Below, piece by piece: positions 1-7,106 of a stretch of DNA of 20,916 nucleotides (within the stretch, counting starts at the first letter, position 1; every line of letters begins with the position of its first letter). Source of the DNA: an uncultured Hyphomonadaceae bacterium (GTDB lineage: Bacteria; Pseudomonadota; Alphaproteobacteria; Caulobacterales; Hyphomonadaceae); contig CALLCD010000210.1 of NCBI GenBank assembly GCA_938049795.1, positions 1-20,916 on the forward strand, given 5' to 3'. The notes beneath the pieces are model-generated. The model searched no databases. It had not been told where the DNA came from and was given only the letters and a program-made list of their open reading frames with translations. A program made the position numbers and the translations under genes.

Positions 1-549
1 CAGAAGGTGCAGATCCTGTCGACGCTGGCGCACAAGCCTGATTTTCTGATCCTTGACGAGCCGTTTTCGGGGCTTGATCCGGTCAATCAGCAGGGTCTGG
101 AAGATATGATCATTGCCGAACATGCGCGCGGGGCCACAATCTTGTTTTCGACGCATGTGATGGAGCATGCCGAGCGGCTGTGCAGCTCCATTATCATGAT
201 GGCGGGCGGGAAGAAGGTGTTTGACGGGTCTTTGCAGGAGGCGTTTGACGTGCTCGGGCGCGGGGCGCGGATTGGTGTGCGCGGAGATTTCGATGTGGCG
301 GCGGCGCTGTCGGGCAAGGGATTTGCGGCAACGAAAGACACAAGCGAGGGCGACACGCAGTGGTGGCGGGTCGAGCTTGATCAGGGACGGAATGCGCAGG
401 ATGTGTTGCGCGGCGCGATTGAGACGCAGGTGCCGGTGGCAGGCTTTATGCCCGATGAGGCGCGGCTGCGGGATGTGTTCGTGAAATTGGCCGGGCCGCA
501 GGATGCGATGGCGTTTCAAGCCAAGCCCGCTAAAGAGGTGACCGCTTAA
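1..549 (+). CDS. ABC transporter ATP-binding protein, NatA-like (5' end outside window)
   Basis: This is the C-terminal part of an ABC ATPase; the frame is open back to base 1, so the N-terminus, Walker A and signature loop lie upstream. The visible fragment begins QKVQ, the residues that normally follow the ABC signature. Next come Walker B with its catalytic Glu (LILDEP), the D-loop (SGLDPVN) and the H-loop His (STHVMEHAE), all within the first 60 codons. About 100 variable residues follow, as in ATPases of the ABC-2 exporter class (NatA/YhaQ type). The stop overlaps the next start by one base (TAATG), so the ATPase and permease are translationally coupled and almost certainly form one exporter. 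Substrate unknown. The family call is firm; the NatA-like subgroup is inferred from the partner. Confidence 0.93.
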   Translation, partial: QKVQILSTLAHKPDFLILDEPFSGLDPVNQQGLEDMIIAEHARGATILFSTHVMEHAERLCSSIIMMAGGKKVFDGSLQEAFDVLGRGARIGVRGDFDVAAALSGKGFAATKDTSEGDTQWWRVELDQGRNAQDVLRGAIETQVPVAGFMPDEARLRDVFVKLAGPQDAMAFQAKPAKEVTA

Positions 550-1952
550 TGCGCAATATCTTACTGGTCTTTCGCCGCGATTATATGAGCTATGTCTCGG
601 CCTGGGGGTTTTGGCTCGGGCTTGCGGCGATGCCTGTGCTGATTCTGTTTGGCGTTCTGATGGGGGGCTGGGCGGCCTCTAGCACGCCGGTACGCTATTA
701 TGCGGTGATCGAGGAAGCCCCTGTGTTCGGGCCGGCGATTGAAAGCTCTTTTGCGCGTGAACGCGAGGAGATGGAAGAGATTATTGGCGAGTTTGCGGGC
801 CGGAGCGGGCTGGACCCGAGCGTGGCAGACGGGGTGACCGATGACATCGCCCTGCCCGATTATGTTCGCATCGAACCGCCTGCGCGCACGATTGACGATC
901 TTCGGCCTTGGCTTCTCGGCGAGCGCGAAGTGGACGGGCCGGACGGGCTCAAGCCGCTGTTTGCGGTGATTATTGTGCCCGCAGATGGCGGGGCGATTGA
1001 GTATTGGAGCGAGGAGATCAATGTTGATGGGCTGACCTCGCGGATGAACCGGATTTCGCGCCGCGTTGCGCGGGACCAGTTTTTGGCGAGCGCCAATGTG
1101 GACCCCGACATATTAGACAAGGCGGATAAGGCGGCGCGCGAGGTCGAGCAGAAACGTGTGCGCACGGCGGAAGAGGAAGCGTCGGCGGGCAATGAGGTGA
1201 CGCTTGCTGATCAAGCACCGCGCTTTATTGCGCTGGCGATCTGTTATTTTATGTGGGGCATTTTGTTCTCGACGGGACAATATTTGCTGATGGGGACGAT
1301 TGAGGAACGCAGCAACAAGATTTTCGACACGCTGCTGACTTCGCTGCGCTTGCCGCAATTGCTGGCGGGGAAATTGATGGCGGTGCTGGCGGTGACCTCG
1401 ACGATGATACTGGTCTGGGCGGGGCTTGGCTCAGCGATTACGACGTTCGGAGCGAGCATGTTGCGGCCGGACTTGCAGGAGACGATGTTCGAGATTATTG
1501 GCGCGGGGCTGCAGGCGAAGATTGTGATCCCGACCCTGTTCAGCTTCTTTTTTGGCTATCTGATTTATGGCTCGATCTTTATGGCGCTGGGGTCTTTGTG
1601 CGACACGGTGCAAGAGGCGCAGACGCTGCTGAGCCCGCTGATCCTGATCCTGATGATGCCGATGTTTATGATTATGCTGGCGTTTAATGATCCGACTTCG
1701 CCGATTGTGTCTTTTGTCTCTTGGGTGCCGATCTTTACGCCATTTTTGCTGATCTTGCGGGTGCCGAATGATCCGTCGATCTGGGTGATTGTCGGGCAGA
1801 TCGGGCTGATGGCGGTGACGGCGTTTGTGATTTTGTGGCTGTCGACCAAGGTCTATCGGGCGGGCGCGGTGCATGGGGCGGGCGTGTCGGATGCGACGGA
1901 CTGGCTTAAGCGGCTATTGCCGGGCAAGAAGAAGGCTGAGGACGCGTCTTAG
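549..1952 (+). CDS. ABC-2 type transporter permease, NatB-like
   Basis: This is a 467-residue membrane subunit that partners the ATPase immediately upstream. One hydrophobic helix lies at about residues 19-42. A hydrophilic, probably periplasmic, domain of about 180 residues follows, then six predicted helices (about 225-249, 275-299, 325-350, 360-380, 386-404 and 411-433). The segment EERSNKIFDTLL after the second helix is the cytoplasmic coupling region typical of NatB-like ABC-2 permeases. The C-terminus is short and basic (PGKKKAEDAS). The ATG overlaps the ATPase stop, so it depends on translational coupling. Topology and motif match the NatB (sodium or drug export) class, but nothing visible fixes the substrate. 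A strong terminator follows. Confidence 0.9.
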   Translation: MRNILLVFRRDYMSYVSAWGFWLGLAAMPVLILFGVLMGGWAASSTPVRYYAVIEEAPVFGPAIESSFAREREEMEEIIGEFAGRSGLDPSVADGVTDDIALPDYVRIEPPARTIDDLRPWLLGEREVDGPDGLKPLFAVIIVPADGGAIEYWSEEINVDGLTSRMNRISRRVARDQFLASANVDPDILDKADKAAREVEQKRVRTAEEEASAGNEVTLADQAPRFIALAICYFMWGILFSTGQYLLMGTIEERSNKIFDTLLTSLRLPQLLAGKLMAVLAVTSTMILVWAGLGSAITTFGASMLRPDLQETMFEIIGAGLQAKIVIPTLFSFFFGYLIYGSIFMALGSLCDTVQEAQTLLSPLILILMMPMFMIMLAFNDPTSPIVSFVSWVPIFTPFLLILRVPNDPSIWVIVGQIGLMAVTAFVILWLSTKVYRAGAVHGAGVSDATDWLKRLLPGKKKAEDAS

Positions 1953-1993
1953 GGGGCGGCTCGGCGGAGCGGTTTTCGGGCGGTAGGTAAAAG

Positions 1994-2027
1994 AAAACCC
2001 CTCATGGCCGGTGCCAGAGGGGTTTTT
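1994..2027. terminator. Bidirectional intrinsic terminator between the ABC permease and rpsU
   Basis: The arms AAAACCCCTC (1994-2003) and GAGGGGTTTT (2017-2026) pair perfectly, and an inner TGGC/GCCA stem closes a CGGT loop. A T run follows on the + strand, and the A run at the left arm gives a T run on the - strand. It can therefore end both the ABC operon and the convergent rpsU transcript. Confidence 0.9.
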
Positions 2028-2051
2028 CGTGTCTTGCAGGCAATTTAGCCG

Positions 2052-2261
2052 TTATACGATGCCTTCGCGCTGGGCGCGTTTGCGGGCCAGTTTGCGGGCG
2101 CGGCGGACCGCTTCGGCTTTTTCGCGGGCTTTCTTTTCAGACGGCTTTTCGAAGTGGTTCCGCGCTTTCATTTCGCGGAACAGGCCTTCGCGCTGCATCT
2201 TTTTCTTCAAGGCCCGAAGCGCTTGGTCCACATTATTATCGCGCACAATGATCTGTACTAT
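2052..2261 (-). CDS. rpsU: 30S ribosomal protein S21, apparent AUA start codon
   Basis: Small basic protein containing RDNNVDQALRALKKK, FREMK, HFEKPSEKKARE and a C-terminal Arg/Lys helix, diagnostic for ribosomal protein bS21, which sits near the 3' end of 16S rRNA and aids translation initiation. The first conventional start is GTG at 2246, but this drops the family's N-terminal VQIIV strand and has no Shine-Dalgarno. The reading frame continues upstream as ATA-GTA-CAG-ATC-ATT-GTG, matching the usual MVQIIVRDNN start. AGGAG at 2274-2270 lies eight bases before the ATA. I therefore start the gene at the ATA (2261), giving 69 residues; ATT at 2249 is the other non-canonical option. A sequencing error in an original ATG is possible. 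It diverges from a COQ9 gene, a familiar alphaproteobacterial neighbour. Confidence 0.9.
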   Translation of the reverse strand: MVQIIVRDNNVDQALRALKKKMQREGLFREMKARNHFEKPSEKKAREKAEAVRRARKLARKRAQREGIV

Positions 2262-2424
2262 GGCAAAATCTCCTGAATTTTCATGTCACTTACGCCATCG
2301 AACATGCCGCATGCTAAAATCTGGTCTGGTCATGCTATAACCAGTGGGGGCGTCCTTAACACGGCTTTGCCCGCTTGCCTACACCTGAGTTACCGTCAAT
2401 CGCTTAACAATTTTACGAGTTTTC

Positions 2425-3045
2425 ATGACCTTGCCGCCCTCTTCTGCCCTTCGTGCCCGTTGGCTTGATGCTTTGTTGCCGCTGGTTCCGTTTGATGGAT
2501 GGACGGAGGCGGCAGCGCAAGACGCGGCAGAGACGGCGGGGCTGGACGCGGGTGAGCGGGCGCTGGCGGCGCCGAACGGGGTGGCGGATCTGGTGGAGGC
2601 GTTTTTTGATGCAGCGGAGGCCGACGTGCGGGCGCATTTGGACGTGGCGACGCTGGAGACGCTGGGGGTGCGCGAGAAAGTGGCGTTCGGGGTACGGGCA
2701 TGGCTTGATGCGCTGGCGCCGAACCGGGAGGCGGCGCGGAAGGCTGGCGCGCGCGGGTTTTTGCCTTGGGTGGCGGGAGATGCGGTTCAGCGGGCGTGGT
2801 CTGTGGCGGACACGATCTGGACGGGGATCGGGGATACGTCCGAGGATTATAACAAGTATTCCAAGCGCGGGCTTTTGGCGGGGGTGATCCCGCTGATCTT
2901 TTTGCGGTGGCTCGACGAGGACGACGAGGCGGCGCTCGACGCTTATATTGCGGACAGGCTGACCGGCGCGATGACGCTGGGGCAGAATGCGGGGAAGTTT
3001 GCCGCGCCGCTGCTTGATGCGATGGAGCGGCTGAGGTCGCGCTAA
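2425..3045 (+). CDS. COQ9 family protein (ubiquinone biosynthesis accessory)
   Basis: A 206-residue soluble protein. The second half carries the COQ9 hallmark: an aromatic/acidic helix (WSVADTIWTGIGDTSEDYN, residues 125-143) followed by KYSKR and a hydrophobic helix (LLAGVIPLIFLRWLDED). In mitochondria COQ9 binds lipid and presents ubiquinone intermediates to COQ7. Bacterial relatives are assumed to help ubiquinone synthesis, and a UbiH-family hydroxylase lies elsewhere in this window. The N-terminal half looks like the TetR-like helical fold of the family. The ATG is the first in frame but no clear Shine-Dalgarno precedes it, so a leaderless or weakly translated start is possible. It is read divergently from rpsU. 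Confidence 0.88.
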   Translation: MTLPPSSALRARWLDALLPLVPFDGWTEAAAQDAAETAGLDAGERALAAPNGVADLVEAFFDAAEADVRAHLDVATLETLGVREKVAFGVRAWLDALAPNREAARKAGARGFLPWVAGDAVQRAWSVADTIWTGIGDTSEDYNKYSKRGLLAGVIPLIFLRWLDEDDEAALDAYIADRLTGAMTLGQNAGKFAAPLLDAMERLRSR

Positions 3046-3095
3046 CGTGTATCCGCAAATCTGCTTCTAAGCCCGTATAGCCCTTCCCTGCGCGG

Positions 3096-3122
3096 TCGAA
3101 CCACGTCATGAGGACGGTTCGA
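3096..3122 (+). promoter_or_regulatory. Hairpin in the leader of the MscS-type channel gene
   Basis: TCGAACC (3096-3102) pairs with GGTTCGA (3116-3122), with an inner GTC/GAC and a five-base loop. No T run follows, so it is not an obvious terminator. It lies about 25 bases before the GTG start and could be a leader structure or a remnant; function unknown. Confidence 0.35.
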
Positions 3123-3145
3123 GCGATGCAGATGGGAGTTGTCTT

Positions 3146-4399
3146 GTGCTGGATAAGATATTGGAGTTGATAGCGCCGTTTGGTCTGTCGGAGACGCTGA
3201 ATATTGCGATTGCGATGGGCGGCGGGCTGCTCGTGGTTCTGGGGCTGGCATTTCTTGCGTATCTTTTCATGCGCTATGTGATTGTGGCGACGCTGGCGCG
3301 GATCATTTTGCGGTCTGAATCGAAACGCGACGATACATTTGCGCGGATGAAAGTGTTCTCGCGCCTGTCCCATGTTGCGCCGGCGGTGGTGATTTATGCG
3401 CTGGGGCCTGCGCTGGCGGCTGATTTTCCGATGGTGCAGCATGTCATCGAGACGGTGAGCCTTGTCTATCTGACGATCATGATCATCCTGTTTATCGACG
3501 CGCTGATGAGCGCTGGGCTCGCGATTTACAAAACGTATCCGATTTCGCGGACGTTTCCGATTACGAGTTTTGTGCAGATTGCGAAATTGCTGCTCTATTT
3601 CTTCGGGGCGATCACCATCCTCGCGCTGGTACTCGACAAGTCGCCATTTGCGTTTTTTGCCGGACTTGGCGCGATGACGGCGGTTTTGATGCTGGTGTTC
3701 AAGGATCCGATTTTGGGCTTTGTGGCGGGGATACAGCTTTCGGCGAACAAGATGGTGTCGGTGGGGGACTGGATCGAAATGCCGAAATTCTCGGTCGATG
3801 GCGACATTATCGAGATCGGGCTGACGACGGTGAAAATCCGCAATTTTGACAAGACGATTACGACGATCCCGACCCAATCGCTGATCAATGACAGTTTCAA
3901 GAATTGGCGCGGCATGCAGGAGACGGGCGGGCGGCGGATCAAGCGGGCGATCCATCTTGATGTCGGGTCGGTGAAATTCTGCACGGCCGAGATGCTGGAG
4001 CGATATGCGCGAATCCAGTTCATTGCCGACTATATTGCGAGCAAGAAGCAAGAACTGTCCGCGTTCAATTCCTCGGCGGGGGTGGATACGTCTACGCTGG
4101 TCAATGGGCGACATATGACCAATCTGGGGACGTTTCGGGCTTATGTGGAGGCTTACTTGCGCAGCCATCCGCAAATCAGTGAGGAGTTCACTTTTCTGGT
4201 GCGTCAGCTCAAGCCGACCGAGCATGGGCTGCCGATCGAGATTTATGTGTTTACGACGACGACGAACTGGCTCGAATATGAGGCGATCCAGGCGGATATT
4301 TTTGATCATCTGCTGGCGGCTGCGCCGGAGTTTGATTTGCGCCTGTTCCAGAACCCGACGGGGGCGGATTTTCGGGGCGCGATAGGCCCGGGCGCATAA
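3146..4399 (+). CDS. Mechanosensitive ion channel, MscS family (YbdG/MscM-like)
   Basis: A 417-residue inner-membrane protein. Predicted helices lie at about residues 20-45, 75-95, 104-128, 143-163 and the pore helix region 167-200 (FAGLGAMTAVLMLVFKDPIL). The soluble MscS beta domain follows (SVGDWIEMP, IEIGLTTVKIRNFDKTITTIPT). NWRGM (253-257) and GGRRIKR (261-267) are the signature of the YbdG subgroup rather than small MscS. E. coli YbdG is a miniconductance channel involved in osmotic sensing, and the same role is inferred here. The start is GTG with GGGAG seven bases upstream; the first residues (MLDKILELI) look like a normal amphipathic start. The gene stands alone and ends at a strong terminator. 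Confidence 0.92.
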   Translation: MLDKILELIAPFGLSETLNIAIAMGGGLLVVLGLAFLAYLFMRYVIVATLARIILRSESKRDDTFARMKVFSRLSHVAPAVVIYALGPALAADFPMVQHVIETVSLVYLTIMIILFIDALMSAGLAIYKTYPISRTFPITSFVQIAKLLLYFFGAITILALVLDKSPFAFFAGLGAMTAVLMLVFKDPILGFVAGIQLSANKMVSVGDWIEMPKFSVDGDIIEIGLTTVKIRNFDKTITTIPTQSLINDSFKNWRGMQETGGRRIKRAIHLDVGSVKFCTAEMLERYARIQFIADYIASKKQELSAFNSSAGVDTSTLVNGRHMTNLGTFRAYVEAYLRSHPQISEEFTFLVRQLKPTEHGLPIEIYVFTTTTNWLEYEAIQADIFDHLLAAAPEFDLRLFQNPTGADFRGAIGPGA

Positions 4400-4401
4400 G
4401 A

Positions 4402-4431
4402 AAAGCCCGGCGCTGGAGCAGGCCGGGCTTT
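4402..4431. terminator. Bidirectional intrinsic terminator between the mscS-like gene and the DUF2853 gene
   Basis: AAAGCCCGGC (4402-4411) pairs perfectly with GCCGGGCTTT (4422-4431), with a ten-base loop. The T run is short on the + strand (TTT) but longer on the - strand (TTTTCTT), so it may work better for the gene coming from the right. Confidence 0.85.
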
Positions 4432-4478
4432 GAGATGGGTTTGACCGGCTTTGTGTGGGGCCGGTTTGTGCTTGGGGC

Positions 4479-4811
4479 CTATTTGGCCAGCATGTCGAGT
4501 TTGCCGTAATGCTCGGCAAGCAGATAATAGAAGGTGACGCGTGACTTGTTGCCGCCTTCGGGCTTGAGCTTTGCGCAGACCGACTGGATCACCGCGTCGA
4601 TCTCGGGGTTCTTGTCGGCCACGGCGAGTTTGCCGCGGCACCATTTCTCCCGCACGCGCTGGAGCTCGGTCTCGTCCGAACACGACACGAGCGAGCTGTC
4701 GCGATTGCGTAGGGCAATGCCCAGATGTCCGACGATTTTTTCGGCTGCGGCCTGATTGTATTTTTTTGCATACTTTTTGATGTTGTCCGCATATTTCGAA
4801 GCGTCCGCCAT
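4479..4811 (-). CDS. DUF2853 family protein
   Basis: A 110-residue cytoplasmic protein matching the DUF2853 family in length and sequence. The landmarks are YADNIKKYAKKY at the N-terminus, LGIALRNRDSSLVSCSD in the centre, a conserved WC pair (REKWCRGKL), and RVTFYYLLAEHYGKL at the C-terminus. No biochemical function is known for the family and none is visible. Three cysteines (residues 44, 58 and 79 in my count) could be functional, but that is speculation. The ATG at 4811 follows AAGGGGAT at a usable distance. It shares a terminator with the convergent MscS-type gene. It lies downstream of the aldo/keto reductase on the same strand but probably has its own promoter in the 134-base gap. Confidence 0.85.
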   Translation of the reverse strand: MADASKYADNIKKYAKKYNQAAAEKIVGHLGIALRNRDSSLVSCSDETELQRVREKWCRGKLAVADKNPEIDAVIQSVCAKLKPEGGNKSRVTFYYLLAEHYGKLDMLAK

Positions 4812-4896
4812 AAATAATATCCCCTTAATTCTGTAACTCGATTTTTTATCAACTCATGTGCCCCCAAGCACCGGCATTTCTGCCTAAGATATACCT

Positions 4897-4922
4897 TCTA
4901 TAGCGGCGCGTTGTGTTGTCAA
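4897..4922 (-). promoter_or_regulatory. Possible promoter for the DUF2853 gene
   Basis: On the - strand a perfect TTGACA (4922-4917) is followed by TATAGA (4902-4897). The spacer is only 14 bases, shorter than the usual 16-18, so the pair may not be used as written. It lies about 90 bases before the ATG, in the gap after the aldo/keto reductase gene. The rest of the gap (4812-4945) is fairly AT-rich with no gene. Confidence 0.3.
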
Positions 4923-4945
4923 ACATTTCGCGCTTATGGTTAATG

Positions 4946-5998
4946 TCAGGCGCAGGGCGCGCCGTGTTCGGCGTAAAGTGCGGCGACGCCCTGTTCGAGA
5001 TCATCGGTCCAGTCGAGATCAAATGCGCCGATGCAGACCTTGAGTTGTTCCATACTGGTCGCGCCGATAATCGTCGAAGTTGTAAAGGCGCGGGTGTCGC
5101 AAAACTTGATCGCCAATTGTGCGGGGTCGAGGCCCTTTTCGGCGGCGAAGTCGAGGTGGGCGTTGATTGCAACTTCGGCGGGAGCGCTTTCATAGCGTTG
5201 GAGCCGCCGGAACAGGGCTTTGCGGGAGCCTTCGGGCAGTGCGCCATTGCGGTATTTGCCGGTCAGATAGCCCTGGGCGAGCGGAGAATAGGCGAGCAGG
5301 CCGATGTCTTCGCGGATGGCAATTTCGTCGAGGCCCTCTTCGAATTTGCGGGCGACGAAGTTGTAGACGTTCTGGATCGAGGCCATGCGCGGGAGATTAT
5401 GCTTGTCGCTTTCGGCGAGGAAGCGCATGACGCCGAAAGGGGTTTCGTTCGAGACGCCGATATGGCGGATGCGGCCAGCGTCGACATGACGGGCGAGATG
5501 GCCGAGAATGTCCTCGAAGGCTTCATAGGCGTGGCCATAGGCTTTGGCGTCCATCTTGTTGCCGAACAAGGGAACGGGCCGGTCGGGCCAATGGAGCTGG
5601 TAGAGGTCAATATAGTCGGTTTGGAGGCGTTTGAGGCTCTTTTCGACCGCTTCGTCGATCTGGTCGCGGGTCTGGCGGGTCCATTTGACATCACCATCGC
5701 GCGACCATGTGTTGGGCGACAGGCCGCAGATTTTGCTGGCGAGGATGACATCTGCGCGGCGGCCGGTTTTCTGGAACCATGAGCCGATGATGCGTTCGGT
5801 GCTGCCTTGGGTTTCGGCTTTGGGGGGGACGGAGTACATTTCGGCGGTGTCCCAGAAATTGACCCCGCGTTCGAGCGCATAGTCCATTTGGGCATGGCCT
5901 TCGGCTTCGGTGTTTTGCTGGCCCCATGTCATTGTGCCAAGGCAACAGGAGGTGACGGACAGGCCGGTGCGGCCCAGCGGGCGTAATTCAATGCTCAT
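4946..5998 (-). CDS. Aldo/keto reductase (Tas-like, NADPH-dependent)
   Basis: A 350-residue TIM-barrel oxidoreductase. The catalytic tetrad is visible: D50 and Y55 (NFWDTAEMY), K89 (ILASK) and H136 (LYQLHWPDR). The N-terminus (LGRTGLSVTSCCLGTMTWG) and the late segment IIGATSMEQL, which contacts the cofactor phosphate, are typical. The internal stretch WSRDGDVKWTRQ and overall length resemble E. coli Tas. The physiological substrate is unknown; members reduce aldehydes or ketones with NADPH. The frame stays open another 175 codons upstream, but that part is antisense to the next gene and lacks family similarity. The ATG at 5998 is followed by the expected family N-terminus and preceded by GAGGAAAG. 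The upstream divergent region contains inverted repeats that may bind a regulator. Confidence 0.93.
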   Translation of the reverse strand: MSIELRPLGRTGLSVTSCCLGTMTWGQQNTEAEGHAQMDYALERGVNFWDTAEMYSVPPKAETQGSTERIIGSWFQKTGRRADVILASKICGLSPNTWSRDGDVKWTRQTRDQIDEAVEKSLKRLQTDYIDLYQLHWPDRPVPLFGNKMDAKAYGHAYEAFEDILGHLARHVDAGRIRHIGVSNETPFGVMRFLAESDKHNLPRMASIQNVYNFVARKFEEGLDEIAIREDIGLLAYSPLAQGYLTGKYRNGALPEGSRKALFRRLQRYESAPAEVAINAHLDFAAEKGLDPAQLAIKFCDTRAFTTSTIIGATSMEQLKVCIGAFDLDWTDDLEQGVAALYAEHGAPCA

Positions 5999-6027
5999 TG
6001 TTTTCACTTTCCTCGAATTTCTGCTAC

Positions 6028-6040
6028 ATTCGTAACGAAT
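6028..6040. promoter_or_regulatory. Inverted repeat, candidate operator for the aldo/keto reductase
   Basis: ATTCGT-A-ACGAAT is a perfect 6+1+6 palindrome 30 bases upstream of the reductase ATG, where its promoter should be. This is the size and form of a dimeric-repressor site. No regulator gene lies next to it, so the binding protein is unknown. Confidence 0.45.
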
Positions 6041-6053
6041 TACCAAGGTTCGC

Positions 6054-6068
6054 CAACATCTAATGTTG
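6054..6068. promoter_or_regulatory. Second inverted repeat in the same divergent region
   Basis: CAACAT-CTA-ATGTTG is a perfect 6+3+6 inverted repeat. It overlaps a possible -35 (TTGCCA, 6066-6071) for the Bax inhibitor-1 gene. That -35 is paired with TATAGA (6091-6096) at a long 19-base spacing. It could be an operator or a small hairpin. Confidence 0.35.
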
Positions 6069-6172
6069 CCAATTGGCCGGAGGGTCACAATATAGAGCCG
6101 GTATGCCGGACAGAATAGACGGGTGTGCCGATGGGCGGTCAACACCCCGATTGCGAGTTTGAAGGAGCAGAA

Positions 6173-6940
6173 ATGAACGATTTCAACAGATCTTATGGTG
6201 GCGCACCGTCGCGCAGCATGGATATGTCTACCGATGCAGGGCTGCGCGCCTTTATGCTTGGTGTTTACAATAAATTGGCGCTTGGGATTGCGCTCGCTGG
6301 GGGACTGGCTTTCGCGGCTGGCACCATTGAGCCGGTCACCCAATTGGTGTTTGGCACACCGCTGGTCTATCTGGTGCAGTGGGGACCGATTGCGCTGATC
6401 CTTGGCTCGGCCTTCTTTATGAGAAACCCCTCTCCGATGGGGTCGGCCATGCTGTATTGGTCGATTGTGACCCTGCTTGGTCTTGGCCTTGGTATCTGGG
6501 TGATGGCGGCAACAAGCGGTCAAGCGCTTGGATCGCGGGGCGGACGGATCATGTCGCCTGAAATGGTGACGATTGCCAAAGCCTTCTTTGTGACGGCCTC
6601 GGCGTTCGGTGCTCTGTCTCTGTTTGGATATACGACCAAGCGCAATCTTCGGGGCATGGGGTCGTTCATGATCATGGCGCTCTGGGGCCTTGTTGGTCTG
6701 TCGCTGCTGTCCTTGCTGTTTCCGCCATCAGGCATGCTTGAAACGGCGATTATGGTTGGGTTCCTGCTTTTGTCGGCAGGGCTGATCGCCTGGCAGACAC
6801 AGGAGCTGAAAGAAGGCTATTACCAATTTGCTGGCGATGCCCGCTCAATGGCGGTGATGACCAATTGGGGCGCGTTGAATTTCTTCATCTCGTTCTACAA
6901 CATCTTCACCATCCTGCTTTCGTTCATGTCGAGCGACTGA
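6173..6940 (+). CDS. Bax inhibitor-1/YccA family membrane protein
   Basis: A 255-residue integral membrane protein with seven predicted hydrophobic helices between residue 32 and the C-terminus. Family marks include YTTKRNL after the fourth helix (153-159), AWQTQELKEGY (206-216) and the closing GALNFFISFYNIF. Relatives include YccA, which modulates the FtsH protease, and BsYetJ, a pH-dependent calcium leak channel. Which role applies here cannot be told from sequence. The frame is open from 6125, but AAGGAG sits five bases before the ATG at 6173, which fixes the start at MNDFNRSYGG. It is read divergently from the aldo/keto reductase and closed by its own terminator. Confidence 0.93.
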   Translation: MNDFNRSYGGAPSRSMDMSTDAGLRAFMLGVYNKLALGIALAGGLAFAAGTIEPVTQLVFGTPLVYLVQWGPIALILGSAFFMRNPSPMGSAMLYWSIVTLLGLGLGIWVMAATSGQALGSRGGRIMSPEMVTIAKAFFVTASAFGALSLFGYTTKRNLRGMGSFMIMALWGLVGLSLLSLLFPPSGMLETAIMVGFLLLSAGLIAWQTQELKEGYYQFAGDARSMAVMTNWGALNFFISFYNIFTILLSFMSSD

Positions 6941-6962
6941 TCCAGCGGACAACACTCTACAC

Positions 6963-6998
6963 AAAGCCCCGGGCCATACGGTTCGGGGCTTTTGTTTT
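6963..6998 (+). terminator. Intrinsic terminator after the Bax inhibitor-1 family gene
   Basis: AAAGCCCCG (6963-6971) pairs with CGGGGCTTT (6984-6992), followed by a T-rich tail (TTTTGTTTT, 6990-6998). It begins 23 bases after the stop codon. Confidence 0.9.
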
Positions 6999-7106
6999 GG
7001 GGGATGGGTTTGTCCGGCGTTTGCAGGCATGCGGGAAAGCGAATAGACATATGCCTTAAGCGCGCTTGCGCCGGACCCTCTTACCCTCTTGGATCGGGAT
7101 GGATGT

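Noticed and set aside
2423..4519. 698-codon open frame on the - strand opposite the COQ9 and MscS-type genes
   Set aside because: It is antisense to two well-supported genes, very rich in Arg, Pro, His and Gln, and has no recognisable domain; it is a by-product of high-GC codon use.
5999..6523. 175-codon upstream extension of the aldo/keto reductase frame
   Set aside because: The extension lacks family similarity, crosses the divergent promoter and is antisense to the Bax inhibitor-1 gene; the ATG at 5998 has a Shine-Dalgarno.
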